DNA of 64,000 bases from Chryseobacterium cucumeris (GCF_016775705.1 NZ_CP068760.1:1426001-1490000); one strand, 5' to 3'; counted from the stretch's first letter, positions 25,618 to 35,275 are shown. The notes: a model not told the origin generated them from the letters alone. Numbers and translations are program-made.

Positions 25618-26174
25618 AAATATTCATAAAGAATATGGTCTGCAACAGATGTATTGCAGCGGTAGAAAATATTTTCCGTAATGCAGATGTAAGGATAAGC
25701 AATATCTTATTAGGTGAAGTAGAAACAGAGAATGAAATTTCACCTGAAAAAATCCAGATTATTGAAAAGGAATTGCTTGACACAGGTTTTGAAAGGATCA
25801 TGGATTCTGCACATCAGACCGTAGAAAAAATCAAAAACCTCATTATTGTAAAAATAAGCGACCTTGATATCCCGGAAGACTTTCTGCTTTCAGAATTTTT
25901 AAGTTCAAAATTTCACAAGGATTACAGCGCTCTTTCAAAAACATTTTCGCAAAACGAAAATATCACATTAGAGCAGTTCTTCATTCTTCAGAAAATTGAA
26001 AAAGTAAAAGAACTTCTTTTGTACAATGAATTCAATCTTACCGAAATTGCAGGAAAACTAGGCTACAAAAGTGTTCAGCATCTTTCTTCCCAATTCCGCA
26101 ATATAACCGGATTTACTCCCACAGAGTTCAAAAAACTTAAGGAACACCATCGCAAGGCTCTTGACAATCTTTAA
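25614..26174 (+). CDS. HMA-like/AraC-family transcriptional regulator
   Basis: The 186-residue protein starts with a ferredoxin-like metal-binding motif, IKNMVCNRCIAAVENIF, the MxCxxC pattern of heavy-metal-associated (HMA) domains. It ends with an AraC-type pair of helix-turn-helices: LYNEFNLTEIAGKLGYKSVQHLSSQFRNITGFTPTEFKK. The middle (about 80-125) is helical. A metal-sensing domain joined to an AraC DNA-binding domain, directly upstream of a copper ATPase, suggests a copper-responsive activator of that ATPase. The ATG overlaps the thioesterase stop. Confidence 0.85.
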   Translation: MKIFIKNMVCNRCIAAVENIFRNADVRISNILLGEVETENEISPEKIQIIEKELLDTGFERIMDSAHQTVEKIKNLIIVKISDLDIPEDFLLSEFLSSKFHKDYSALSKTFSQNENITLEQFFILQKIEKVKELLLYNEFNLTEIAGKLGYKSVQHLSSQFRNITGFTPTEFKKLKEHHRKALDNL

Positions 26175-26247
26175 TACGTTTGAGTGTTTGAGGAGTGAAG
26201 GAATTAAGTATCCCTATCACACTTACAAACTCTCAAACGCTCAAATC

Positions 26248-26287
26248 CTACAACTCTACAACTCTACAACTCTACAACTCTACAACT
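26248..26287 (+). repeat. 8-bp tandem repeat CTACAACT, five copies
   Basis: Five perfect head-to-tail copies of CTACAACT are followed by related CTCAAACTCTC stretches up to about 26330. Upstream, GTTTGAGTGTTTGAGG (about 26179) is roughly complementary to CTCAAACGCTCAAA. The block lies between the regulator and the ATPase gene. It has no coding sense. Confidence 0.8.
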
Positions 26288-26374
26288 CTCAAACTCTCTT
26301 ACTCTTATACTCTCAAACTCACCCACTCCACCTAATTTTATAACTATTATCCTTAAATTTATAACAACCTTAGT

Positions 26375-26389
26375 TTTCCATTTTGGAAA
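26375..26389. promoter_or_regulatory. Palindrome upstream of the copper ATPase
   Basis: TTTCCATTTTGGAAA is a perfect 6-base palindrome around a 3-base centre, 23 bases before the ATPase start codon. It could be an operator for the neighbouring HMA-AraC regulator, but AraC-type sites are usually direct repeats, so this is tentative. Confidence 0.35.
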
Positions 26390-26412
26390 TTTGTAGTATA
26401 AATTTAAGAATC

Positions 26413-29283
26413 ATGGAACAACAGTATAAAATACTCGGAATGACCTGTTCCGGCTGCCAGAAAAAGATATCCAACCAACTAAACAGTGTTGATGGTGTTA
26501 AAGCCGATGTAAATCTGGAAACCCATACCGCCACCATCACTTCTGATCATGGAGTGAAACTTTCAGTTTTGAATAACGCTTTGGCAGAGATAGGAAAATA
26601 CAGACTTGAAGATCCTGATAATCCTGAGAAAACTTTTATAAAACCTCAGGACCGTGTATCTCCGTCTTCAGTATACTATTGTCCGATGGAATGTGAAGGC
26701 GATAAAGTTTATTTCAAGCAGGGCGAAAGATGTCCTGTCTGCAAAATGTATCTGGTTCCTATTGAAGAAAAGCTGGCTAAGGATCCTAATCATAAACCAA
26801 CCTATTCATCAACCAACCTTCCTGAAAACTTTAAAGACAGCATAGGAAAATACTATTGTCCGATGTTTTGCGAAGGGGATAAAGTATACGATGAGAAAGG
26901 CAGCTGCCCTGTTTGTCATATGGATTTGGAGCCTATCACTGAAGAACTTGTACAAAATGTAAGCTCACATCAGCATCACGCTCATTCGCATACTGCTCAC
27001 AACCATCACGATCACCATCACAGCCATCATCACGAAGCACCAAAAGTGACTGATGAAATGGCCGGCAGATATTACTGTCCGATGTACTGTGAAGGCGACA
27101 AAACCTACGATTCCAATGTAGGATGTCCCGTTTGTGGAATGGACCTTGTAAAATATCCTGAAAAGAAAACTGCAAAATACACCTGTCCTATGCATCCGGA
27201 AATCATCCGTAACGAACCGGGAGACTGCCCGATCTGTGGAATGGATCTCGTGAGAATGCCAGACAGCGGTGATAACGAGGAAGATGAAACCTATACCATA
27301 TTAAAGAGAAAATTCATTACCTCACTGATATTTACGATTCCGGTTTTCATTCTTTCTATGGGAGGAATGCTGATCAATTTCCCTTTTTCTCATCAGGTTC
27401 AGGGATTTATTGAGCTTGCTTTAACGCTTCCGGTCATGTTTTATTCAGGATGGTTTCTGTTGAAAAGAGGCTGGGTTTCCTTCAAAACATGGAACCTCAA
27501 TATGTTCAGTCTTATTGCTCTGGGAGTTGCTGCTGCATTTATTTTCAGTATTGTTGCTCTGATATTTCCAGACATTATTCCACATGAAATTCGTGGACAC
27601 AATCATGAAATCCCATTGTATTTTGAGGCAGTCTGTGTGATTTTAACCCTTGTTATTTTAGGTCAGCTGATGGAAGCAGCAGCTCATAAAAAAACAGGAA
27701 ATGCCATCAAAGAATTAATGAACCTTTCACCTGATGAAGCCAATCTTATGGTAAATGGTGAGGAAAAGAAAGTTTTGCTCTCTCAGGTAAAAATAGGTGA
27801 TTTATTAAAAGTAAAACCGGGTGAAAAAATTCCCGTAGACGGAAAAATCATTGAAGGAAATTCTATCGTAGATGAAAGTATGATTACCGGAGAGCCTGTT
27901 CCCGTTGAAAAAAATGTAGACGATAAAGTATCTTCCGGAACCATCAACGGTAATCAGGTATTCATTATGAAGGCAGAAAAGGTAGGTGATGAAACACTGC
28001 TTTCCCAGATCATTAAAATGGTGAATGAAGCCAGCCGCAGCAAAGCTCCTATCCAGAAGCTTACCGATAAAGTTTCTAAAGTATTTGTTCCTGTAGTCAT
28101 TCTTATTGCTGTGCTTACTTTTATTCTGTGGCAGTTTTTCGGTCCGGAAGGGAAAAGAACCTTATTTGCTTTTGTGAATGCTGTTGCAGTTCTTATTGTG
28201 GCTTGTCCCTGTGCCCTTGGGCTGGCAACTCCAATGTCTTTAATGGTTGGAATCGGAAAAGGTGCTAAAAATGGAATTCTGATCAAAAATGCAGAAGCTC
28301 TTGAACAGATGAATAAAGTAAATGTTCTGATTACCGATAAAACAGGAACTTTAACAGAAGGAAAACCTTCAGTAGAACATATTGAAACGGTAAACGGAGA
28401 TGAAAATCACATTTTAAAACTGGCTTTTTCTCTGAACCAGAATTCTGAACACCCGCTTTCCAATGCCATCATAAAAAGAGCAAAAGAAGAGAATGTAAGT
28501 GCTGAAAAAGTAGATCAATTTGAAAACATATCCGGAAAAGGAGTCAAAGGAAATATCAATGGCAAGACCGCTTATCTTGGAAATGAAAGTCTATTGACCT
28601 CGCATCAGATTATGATTCCGGAGAGCTTAAAACAGAAAGCAGTAGAAGTTCAGTCTAAAGCCCATACTATTTCTTATATCGCACAGGAACAACAGGTGCT
28701 GGGATTCGTAAGCTTTACGGATAAAATCAAAGAAAGCTCTAAGAAAGCCGTAAAACAGCTGATGAGCGAAGGAATAGACGTCATCATGATGACCGGAGAC
28801 AATGAACATACCGCCAAAGCTGTTGCAGATGAGTTAGGAATCAAACATTTCAAAGCCAACTGTCTTCCTGAAGACAAGCTGAATGAGGTAAAAAAACTAC
28901 AGCAGCAGGGCAAAATTGTAGCGATGACGGGAGACGGAATCAACGACTCTCCTGCTCTTGCACAGTCTGATGTGGGCATTGCCATGGGAACAGGAACAGA
29001 TGTTGCCATTGAAAGTGCTGAAATTACTTTATTAAAAGGCGATATCCTAGGTGTTGCAAAAGCTAAATTACTGAGTGAAAAGCTTCTCAAAAACATTAAG
29101 GAAAATCTGTTCTTCGCATTCATCTATAATGTACTGGGCGTTCCGGTTGCGGCAGGATTATTGTATCCATTCTTTGGAATTCTTTTATCACCAATGATTG
29201 CAGCTGCTGCGATGAGCTTCAGTTCCCTGTCTGTGATACTGAATTCATTGAGATTAAACTCCGTGGATCTGGATATAAAATAA
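26413..29283 (+). CDS. copA: Copper-exporting P-type ATPase with extra metal-binding modules
   Basis: The start is ATG 26413 ([16 protein letters not shown]); a 10-codon upstream extension is rejected. The 956-residue P1B ATPase begins with an HMA domain (GMTCSGC). It continues with four short Cys-rich modules of the type YYCPM.CEGD...CPVCxMdL (about 85-290 in total), with a His-rich stretch ([18 protein letters not shown]) before the third. The pump core has the membrane CPC in [10 protein letters not shown], the phosphorylated Asp in DKTGTLTEG, and [27 protein letters not shown] and [15 protein letters not shown] in the last helices are Cu+-type. It should export Cu+ from the cytoplasm. Confidence 0.93.
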   Translation: MEQQYKILGMTCSGCQKKISNQLNSVDGVKADVNLETHTATITSDHGVKLSVLNNALAEIGKYRLEDPDNPEKTFIKPQDRVSPSSVYYCPMECEGDKVYFKQGERCPVCKMYLVPIEEKLAKDPNHKPTYSSTNLPENFKDSIGKYYCPMFCEGDKVYDEKGSCPVCHMDLEPITEELVQNVSSHQHHAHSHTAHNHHDHHHSHHHEAPKVTDEMAGRYYCPMYCEGDKTYDSNVGCPVCGMDLVKYPEKKTAKYTCPMHPEIIRNEPGDCPICGMDLVRMPDSGDNEEDETYTILKRKFITSLIFTIPVFILSMGGMLINFPFSHQVQGFIELALTLPVMFYSGWFLLKRGWVSFKTWNLNMFSLIALGVAAAFIFSIVALIFPDIIPHEIRGHNHEIPLYFEAVCVILTLVILGQLMEAAAHKKTGNAIKELMNLSPDEANLMVNGEEKKVLLSQVKIGDLLKVKPGEKIPVDGKIIEGNSIVDESMITGEPVPVEKNVDDKVSSGTINGNQVFIMKAEKVGDETLLSQIIKMVNEASRSKAPIQKLTDKVSKVFVPVVILIAVLTFILWQFFGPEGKRTLFAFVNAVAVLIVACPCALGLATPMSLMVGIGKGAKNGILIKNAEALEQMNKVNVLITDKTGTLTEGKPSVEHIETVNGDENHILKLAFSLNQNSEHPLSNAIIKRAKEENVSAEKVDQFENISGKGVKGNINGKTAYLGNESLLTSHQIMIPESLKQKAVEVQSKAHTISYIAQEQQVLGFVSFTDKIKESSKKAVKQLMSEGIDVIMMTGDNEHTAKAVADELGIKHFKANCLPEDKLNEVKKLQQQGKIVAMTGDGINDSPALAQSDVGIAMGTGTDVAIESAEITLLKGDILGVAKAKLLSEKLLKNIKENLFFAFIYNVLGVPVAAGLLYPFFGILLSPMIAAAAMSFSSLSVILNSLRLNSVDLDIK

Positions 29284-29287
29284 TAAC

Positions 29288-30016
29288 ATGACAAAAGAAA
29301 ATCTTTACATAGGGTGCTCGGGATTTTATAATAATGACTGGAAAGGGTCTTTATATCCTGAAAATGCCCCAAGTAAAGATTTTCTTTCTTTATACTCAAA
29401 AACGTACAATGCCGTAGAAATCAATTCTACTTTTTATAGGAAGCCAACCTCAAAAACACTGTTAAAGTGGCATGATGAAACACCCGAGGGATTCAGATTT
29501 TTCATTAAAATTCCAAAGGCCATTACGCATCAAAACCTGTTTGAAAATTCCAAAGACGAGATTGCTGTATTCTGTGACCACATTCAGGACAGTCTGAAAG
29601 ATAAACTTTCCGGATTTCTGTATCAGCTTCCTCCTTCCTTTAAAAATACGGCAGAGAATACAGAGCGGATTATCAACAGTATTGATCCCCGATTTCTGAA
29701 CGTCATTGAATTCCGGCACAGCTCATGGTGGCAAGAAGAAATATTCGATCTTTTAAAACAACACGATATTGTCTTCTCAGGCGTAAGTTTTCCAGGCAAT
29801 CTTCCTGAAGACCTTATTATTAATCATCCGGAAATACTGTATTACAGGCTTCATGGAAAACCTGTTCTTTACAAATCAGAATATAGTAAAGATTTCATGG
29901 ATGCATTAGCTGAAAAGATTAAAAATGCCTCTCAAACCTCTTTTATTTTCTTTAATAATACCTGGGGAACGGCAGCTATTAAAAATTCGCTGTATCTAAA
30001 ACATATTTTGGAATAA
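29288..30016 (+). CDS. DUF72-family protein
   Basis: The 242-residue protein matches the TIM-barrel-like DUF72 family: LYIGCSGFYNNDWKG at the start, TYNAVEINSTFYRKPTSKTL, FFIKIPKAITHQ, FRHSSWW and FIFFNNTWGTAAIKNS. The function of the family is unknown. It starts only 4 bases after the copper ATPase gene, so the two are probably co-transcribed, although nothing in the protein suggests metal handling. Confidence 0.9.
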   Translation: MTKENLYIGCSGFYNNDWKGSLYPENAPSKDFLSLYSKTYNAVEINSTFYRKPTSKTLLKWHDETPEGFRFFIKIPKAITHQNLFENSKDEIAVFCDHIQDSLKDKLSGFLYQLPPSFKNTAENTERIINSIDPRFLNVIEFRHSSWWQEEIFDLLKQHDIVFSGVSFPGNLPEDLIINHPEILYYRLHGKPVLYKSEYSKDFMDALAEKIKNASQTSFIFFNNTWGTAAIKNSLYLKHILE

Positions 30017-30311
30017 CACTCCGGCAGAATAATTTGATTTTGTTAAAATAAAATAATTCCCTTTCAATTGAAGAATATTGAAATCTTAACAAACATAGAA
30101 AAATACTATCGTTTTCATATTTATAAATGTTAAATTTTAAAGAAAAGAAAATCATAAATTTACAACTTGTCAGGTAATGGAAATTTCCCTTAAAATAAAG
30201 TTCTTAAAATAAACTTAAAAAGAAAAAACACTGTACAGCTTGGCATATAATTTGTTAATTTTCAACTGTTATTTTTAACGATTTTTAACAATTTAAAATT
30301 CCATTATTTTT

Positions 30312-31178
30312 ATGAGAAAAATTTTTGCGGGAAAGTCAAAAAATATGACTTTTCTTGGGATGGTTGCATTGATGAGTGCAACTTCAGCATTACTGAACAG
30401 CTGTAATTTCAAAAACGAAGTGAATAATGACCCCGTCGTCAGTTCACAGGAACATCCTTCCGCAGAAATAGTCCCCGATAATAATGAAGAAGAAGTAGAC
30501 CCTGATAAAAGAGTGATTTATCTTACCTTTGATGACGGCCCCAACCAGGGAACCGAAAATCTTTTAAAAATCCTTGACAAAAGAAACGTTTGCGCAACTG
30601 CCTTTCTGGTTGGTAAACATGCTTATGGAAGTAAAAGACAAAAAGATGATTTTCAGCTTTTGAAGCAAAATCCTCTTATAGAACTGGCCAATCACAGTTT
30701 CACGCATGCTCATAACAAATACACTGATTTTTATAAAAATGCTGACGCTGTAGTTCATGATTTTGATATCGCCAAAGACAGTCTGAAGCTTACTGATAAA
30801 ATAGCAAGAACTCCGGGAAGAAATATCTGGAGACTCAACAATATTAACGTAACAGATATCAAAAGCTCAACAGCAGCTGCAGACGGCCTTAAAAAAGCCG
30901 GCTATAAAGTAATCGGTTGGGATCTTGAATGGAGACCTTCACAAAAAATGACTTTAAAAGGAAGTCATGAAGCCATGATCAAGAAAGTAGACAGTATTTT
31001 CTTAAATGATCTTGAGAAGACATCAAGACACCTTGTATTCCTTACCCACGACCAGTATCTTAGAGATGCAGACTCTATCAATGAACTGGATATGTTTATT
31101 GAGAAACTGCAGAAGAGCAACAAGTTTGTGTTCAGAAAAATATCTCAATATCCTAAAATCAATGAGGTTTTGAATTAA
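30312..31178 (+). CDS. Polysaccharide deacetylase (NodB-type) lipoprotein
   Basis: The 288-residue protein has a long signal with lipobox-like LLNSC. The NodB homology domain follows: IYLTFDDGPN (motif 1, with catalytic Asp and metal Asp), NHSFTHAHN (motif 2, with two metal His), RTPGRNIWR (motif 3), GWDLEWRP (motif 4) and VFLTHDQYL (motif 5, His). It should remove N-acetyl groups from a surface polysaccharide or peptidoglycan-like glycan outside the inner membrane. It is preceded by a 295-base AT-rich gap with no clear feature. Confidence 0.9.
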   Translation: MRKIFAGKSKNMTFLGMVALMSATSALLNSCNFKNEVNNDPVVSSQEHPSAEIVPDNNEEEVDPDKRVIYLTFDDGPNQGTENLLKILDKRNVCATAFLVGKHAYGSKRQKDDFQLLKQNPLIELANHSFTHAHNKYTDFYKNADAVVHDFDIAKDSLKLTDKIARTPGRNIWRLNNINVTDIKSSTAAADGLKKAGYKVIGWDLEWRPSQKMTLKGSHEAMIKKVDSIFLNDLEKTSRHLVFLTHDQYLRDADSINELDMFIEKLQKSNKFVFRKISQYPKINEVLN

Positions 31179-31242
31179 TAAACCCTGCAAACCTGATATC
31201 ACTAAGCTTTGAACATTCAGAGAATTTTCGGACATTTGTATT

Positions 31243-31902
31243 ATGAGTATTAAAGAGAACTACAACACTATAAAAAACCAGCTGCCATCCACTGTGCAGC
31301 TGGTTGCCGTTTCTAAAACCCATCCGGTTTCTGCAGTACAGGAAGTCTATGATCTCGGACAGAAGGTTTTTGGAGAAAACAAGGTTCAGGAACTGATGGA
31401 AAAAGCTCCTCTCCTTCCTCAGGATATCCAATGGCACCTGATCGGACACTTACAGACCAACAAAGTAAAGTACATTGCTCCTTTCATAGATACCATACAA
31501 AGTGTGGATTCTGAAAGATTATTAACAGAAATCAATAAAGAAGCAGAAAAAAATAACAGAATCATCAAAGTCCTTCTGCAGGTAAAAATTGCAGCTGAGG
31601 ATAGCAAGTTCGGGCTTGAAATTTCTGAAGCAAAAGATCTTTTCCAGCAATACATTGAGGGTAAATTTCCGCATGTTGAAATTACCGGCCTCATGGGAAT
31701 GGCCACATTCACCGATGAGGAGCAGCAGGTTAGAAATGAGTTTTTAACCCTAAAGAAGCTTTTTGATGAATTAAATCAATCAAAAACATTAAATACCCTA
31801 TCAATGGGAATGAGTGATGATTTCCCGATAGCGATCGAGTGTGGGGCCAACTCTGTGAGGGTCGGATCTGCCATTTTCGGGAGAAGAGACTACTCCAAAT
31901 AG
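31243..31902 (+). CDS. YggS-family PLP homeostasis protein
   Basis: The 219-residue alanine-racemase-like barrel binds PLP through the lysine of AVSKTHP and keeps PLP and amino-acid pools balanced. Other typical blocks are VFGENKVQEL, WHLIGHLQTNKVKYI, SVDSERL, GLMGMAT and SMGMSDDFPIAIECG. A TTTG, 19 bases and GACATTTG precede the ATG by only 4 bases, so the message may be leaderless. Confidence 0.92.
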   Translation: MSIKENYNTIKNQLPSTVQLVAVSKTHPVSAVQEVYDLGQKVFGENKVQELMEKAPLLPQDIQWHLIGHLQTNKVKYIAPFIDTIQSVDSERLLTEINKEAEKNNRIIKVLLQVKIAAEDSKFGLEISEAKDLFQQYIEGKFPHVEITGLMGMATFTDEEQQVRNEFLTLKKLFDELNQSKTLNTLSMGMSDDFPIAIECGANSVRVGSAIFGRRDYSK

Positions 31903-31917
31903 AATATTTAGGTACAG

Positions 31918-31953
31918 TTTTTGCTAATAATTGAAACAAAAAATTTAAATTTG
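31918..31953 (+). promoter_or_regulatory. Promoter of the response regulator gene
   Basis: TTTTTG ending at 31923, 22 bases, then TAAATTTG (31946-31953). The box ends 5 bases before the ATG at 31959, so transcription should begin at or next to the start codon. Confidence 0.55.
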
Positions 31954-31958
31954 CAACT

Positions 31959-33143
31959 ATGCAAAAAATCCTTATAGTAGAAGACGAAAAAGCAATCTCG
32001 GGAGTACTTCACAGTATTCTTTCGGATGAACTCACCGATTATGAATTTGTTATTGCCGAAGATGGCCTTGAAGGTTACAAACAGGTGGAAAAAGAAGATT
32101 TCGCATTGGTGATTTCTGATATCAAGATGCCTAAGCTTTCAGGAACCGAGCTTTTGAAACAAAGTCTTGCCTTAAAACCGGAAACTACTTTTATCATGAT
32201 CTCAGGCCACGCAGACATCGATTCTGCTGTTTCCTGCCTGAAAGAGGGTGCATATGATTTTATTTCCAAGCCCATTGACATCAACAGACTTATTACAAGT
32301 GTGAAAAATGCATTGGTAAAAGAAACCCTGAAGAAAGAAAACAAAAACCTTCAGACAGAAAATAAAACCTTAAAGAAAAAAGTAAGTAAAAAATACCAGA
32401 TGATCGGTACCTCTCCTGCTCTTCAAAAGATTCAGGATATGATTGAAAAGGTAGCTGCTTCTGATGCCAGAGTTCTGATCACCGGGCCTAACGGTGCAGG
32501 AAAGGAATTGGTGGCTCATGCGATCCACAATCAAAGTGAGCGTGCAAGAGGTCCTATGGTAGAGGTAAACTGTGCTGCGATTCCGTCTGAACTTATTGAG
32601 TCTGAACTTTTCGGACACGTAAAAGGATCTTTTACAGGTGCTATTAAAGATAAGCAGGGAAAATTTGAACAGGCTAATGGTGGAACCATTTTCCTTGATG
32701 AGATTGGAGATATGAGCCTTATTGCTCAGGCTAAGGTATTAAGAGCACTTCAGGAAAGCAAAGTTTCTCCTGTGGGAAGTGATAAAGAAATTAAAGTTGA
32801 CGTAAGAGTAATTGCGGCAACCAATAAAAATATGCAGAAAGAAATTGAGGAAGGAAAATTCAGAGAAGACCTTTATCACAGACTTTCTGTTATTGAAATC
32901 TATGTTCCGCCATTGGATGAAAGAAAAGAAGATATCAAATTATTGGTTGAGCACTTTTCAGGAATGATTGCTGATGAGCATGGTACTGCTGCGAAAAAGT
33001 TTGACGATAAAGCTATTGATGCTTTAAAAGCGCTTTCGTGGACTGGAAATATCCGAGAATTAAGGAATGTTGTTGAAAGATTGATTATTCTTGGTGGAAA
33101 CACTGTTTCCGAAGGTGACGTTGCAAGTTTTGTAAGGAAATAA
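31959..33143 (+). CDS. Sigma-54-type response regulator without a DNA-binding domain
   Basis: The 394-residue protein has an N-terminal receiver domain (acceptor Asp in LVISDIKMPKLSG, Lys in ISKP) and an AAA+ sigma-54-interaction domain (Walker A GPNGAGKELV, GAFTGA loop as GSFTGA, Walker B GGTIFLDEIGDM, arginine-rich sensor RELRNVVERLI). It ends at EGDVASFVRK, just after the AAA+ lid. NtrC-type proteins normally add a C-terminal Fis-like helix-turn-helix of about 50 residues, which is missing here. It could activate sigma-54 from solution or through a partner. No sensor kinase is adjacent. Confidence 0.9.
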   Translation: MQKILIVEDEKAISGVLHSILSDELTDYEFVIAEDGLEGYKQVEKEDFALVISDIKMPKLSGTELLKQSLALKPETTFIMISGHADIDSAVSCLKEGAYDFISKPIDINRLITSVKNALVKETLKKENKNLQTENKTLKKKVSKKYQMIGTSPALQKIQDMIEKVAASDARVLITGPNGAGKELVAHAIHNQSERARGPMVEVNCAAIPSELIESELFGHVKGSFTGAIKDKQGKFEQANGGTIFLDEIGDMSLIAQAKVLRALQESKVSPVGSDKEIKVDVRVIAATNKNMQKEIEEGKFREDLYHRLSVIEIYVPPLDERKEDIKLLVEHFSGMIADEHGTAAKKFDDKAIDALKALSWTGNIRELRNVVERLIILGGNTVSEGDVASFVRK

Positions 33144-33166
33144 TAAGCTATTATTTACCATATTAT

Positions 33167-33198
33167 AAAAATTTGCAGTGTTACCACTGCAAATTTTT
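33167..33198 (+). terminator. Terminator of the response regulator gene
   Basis: A perfect 14-base-pair stem, AAAAATTTGCAGTG and CACTGCAAATTTTT, with a TTAC loop, followed by T residues. Confidence 0.85.
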
Positions 33199-33243
33199 TT
33201 TTGACCCTATTTGAATGATAAACTATATGAATCTTAAAATATT

Positions 33244-34605
33244 ATGAACTTTTTAAACAAAAATTATACGAAAGAATGCCTGACTTTGGCTCTGCCTGTG
33301 ATGCTTACCCAGGTGGGGCAGGTTTCAGTAAACTTATTCGATAATATTATTGTCGGAAAATTGTTGGGTGCCGATGCGCTGGCATCCGTTTCGTTGGGAA
33401 ATGCTGTATTTTTCTCGATATTTGTACTAGCCCTGGGCTTTTCATTTGCGATTCCTCCATTGGTTTCGGAAGCACATTCCAGAGAGGATCATGCTACGAT
33501 CAACTCTGTTTTCAGCCACGGTTTTATTATCAATATGTCTGTAGGGATTATCCTGATGGTCATCTTATTGTTGGGAATGCCGCTACTCTATCATTCCGGA
33601 CAGCCTGCCAAGATCATTCCTGATACGGTAAGCTTCCTGAGCATAATGGTAGTGAGTATGATTCCGTTCATGGCATTTCAGACCCTTCGTGAAGTTTCTG
33701 AAGGACTTTCTTATACGATTGGAGTTACCAAAGCAACTATTATTGCCAATATCATCAATATTGCCCTAAACTACGTATTTATCAAAGGACTTTGGGGAAT
33801 TCCTCCAATGGGAGTTAAAGGATCTGCTTTGGCAACTTTGATTTCCAGAATTTTCATGGTGGTTTTCCTTTATTTTGTATTGCTTAAAGAAAAAAGAACA
33901 AGACGTTATATCAAAGATTTTTCTTTAAAAATTCAGAATTTTTCAAAGCAGATGTTTGATAAAATGGTAAAACTGGGATTGCCTACAGCGTTACAGATGT
34001 TCTTTGAAGTAACCGCTTTTGCCGGAGCCGCGTTTATCTGTGGATTGATCTCTGCTCATGATATTGCTTCCCATCAGATCGCTTTAAGTATGGCTTCATT
34101 TACCTTCAACCTGTGTGTCGGTTTCAGTGTTGCATCTACCGTGATGATTGGCAGAAAACTGGGTGAACAGAACTTTGTTGAATTGAGAAAAGTAGGAATC
34201 AACAATCTGAAAATTGCTTTTATTTTCATGTGTATCTGTGGACTGGTATTTATTTTAGGCAGAAACATACTTCCGACTTTCTTTACCAAAAAAGAAGAAG
34301 TGGAAGTGATTACACTGGCTGCGAAATTAATGATCATCGCCGCTTTATTCCAGCTTTCTGATGGAATTCAGGTGACAGCTTTGGGAATGCTCAGAGGTTT
34401 GCAGGATGTGAAAATTCCTTCTATTTATACCTTTATTGCATACTGGGTGATTACCATTCCTTTGGGATATTTCTTCTGTGTTACTTTAGAAATGGGCGCA
34501 TTCGGAATGTGGATCGCACTTGGACTGGGATTAACGGTCTCCGCTGTTTTCCTGGTAAAACGATTCCTGAATATGTCTGCAAAAAGAATTAAGCAGAATT
34601 CATAA
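33244..34605 (+). CDS. MATE-family efflux transporter
   Basis: The 453-residue protein has twelve membrane helices in the pseudo-symmetric MATE layout. N-terminal landmarks are LALPVMLTQVGQVSVNLFDNIIVGKLLG and ALGFSFAIPPLVSEA; C-lobe landmarks are GLPTALQMFFEVTAFAGAA, SHQIALSMASFTF and GMLRGLQDVKIP. It exports cationic drugs or metabolites in exchange for H+ or Na+. The overall likeness is to the NorM/DinF groups; the substrate is unknown. It is monocistronic, with terminators on both sides. Confidence 0.92.
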   Translation: MNFLNKNYTKECLTLALPVMLTQVGQVSVNLFDNIIVGKLLGADALASVSLGNAVFFSIFVLALGFSFAIPPLVSEAHSREDHATINSVFSHGFIINMSVGIILMVILLLGMPLLYHSGQPAKIIPDTVSFLSIMVVSMIPFMAFQTLREVSEGLSYTIGVTKATIIANIINIALNYVFIKGLWGIPPMGVKGSALATLISRIFMVVFLYFVLLKEKRTRRYIKDFSLKIQNFSKQMFDKMVKLGLPTALQMFFEVTAFAGAAFICGLISAHDIASHQIALSMASFTFNLCVGFSVASTVMIGRKLGEQNFVELRKVGINNLKIAFIFMCICGLVFILGRNILPTFFTKKEEVEVITLAAKLMIIAALFQLSDGIQVTALGMLRGLQDVKIPSIYTFIAYWVITIPLGYFFCVTLEMGAFGMWIALGLGLTVSAVFLVKRFLNMSAKRIKQNS

Positions 34606-34610
34606 AAACA

Positions 34611-34644
34611 AAAAAGCTGTTTCAATATTTGAGACAGCTTTTTT
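34611..34644 (+). terminator. Terminator of the MATE gene
   Basis: AAAAGCTGTTTC and GAGACAGCTTTT form a stem with one G-T pair, followed by a T-run just after the stop codon. Confidence 0.8.
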
Positions 34645-34771
34645 TATTCTTTTTACAGCAGAACATGATTGATGCCCTTTCTCACATCTACAGGATTATG
34701 TGTATTTTCTAAACACCAATAGCACAAATTAATTAACAAATAGACACAAGGTATTTATTTTCATGTTCTAT

Positions 34772-35275
34772 TTAATCTATCCTCTTTCCTAAAATCTTCA
34801 GACTTCTTTCCACACCATCCAGAATGGCTACATTAGGAAGGCTTCCCCAATCTTCAAATCCAAAGTGTCTGAATAACTTCAAACTTGGCTCATTATGAAG
34901 GAAAATAAGGGCTACAAGGTTTTTTACTCCAAATTTTCCGGCGTTATCAATACAGTACTGAAGAATGGTTTTTCCGTATCCTTTTCCTCTTGAGGTTTCG
35001 TCCAGATAAATACTTACTTCTACCGTACCGTTATATGCTGCCCTTTCATGGAATGAACTGAAACTGACCCAACCAACGGTTTGATTCTGGTCATCTTCAA
35101 CTACCCAAAGCGGCCTTGTCTGGGGATTGTGCTCTTCAAACCATTTTAACTTGCTTTCCACAGAAACTTCTTCCATATCTGCAGTCACCATTCTTGAGGC
35201 AATTGTTGAATTATATATAGCTACGATTTTATTTAAATCTGCCAACTCAGCATTTCTGAATTTTAATTTTTCCAT
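34772..35275 (-). CDS. GNAT N-acetyltransferase, phosphinothricin-acetyltransferase-like
   Basis: The start is set at ATG 35275 (MEKLKFRNAELADL); a TTG 15 bases upstream is less likely. The 167-residue enzyme has IVAIYNSTIASRMVTAD, then WVVEDDQNQTVGWVSFS, the acetyl-CoA loop TSRGKGYGKTIL and LKLFRHFGFEDWGSLP. These are the features of the Pat/Bar group, which acetylates amino-acid-like herbicides, methionine derivatives or other amines. The natural substrate is unknown. Confidence 0.87.
   Translation of the reverse strand: MEKLKFRNAELADLNKIVAIYNSTIASRMVTADMEEVSVESKLKWFEEHNPQTRPLWVVEDDQNQTVGWVSFSSFHERAAYNGTVEVSIYLDETSRGKGYGKTILQYCIDNAGKFGVKNLVALIFLHNEPSLKLFRHFGFEDWGSLPNVAILDGVERSLKILGKRID

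Noticed and set aside
26248..26287. Possible CRISPR-like array
   Set aside because: The units are 8 bases without spacers, so it is a simple tandem repeat. No cas gene is present.
26161..26343. A 60-codon frame reading through the CTACAACT repeat
   Set aside because: The predicted peptide is an artefact of the tandem repeat (repeated LYNSTTLQ) and overlaps the end of the regulator gene.
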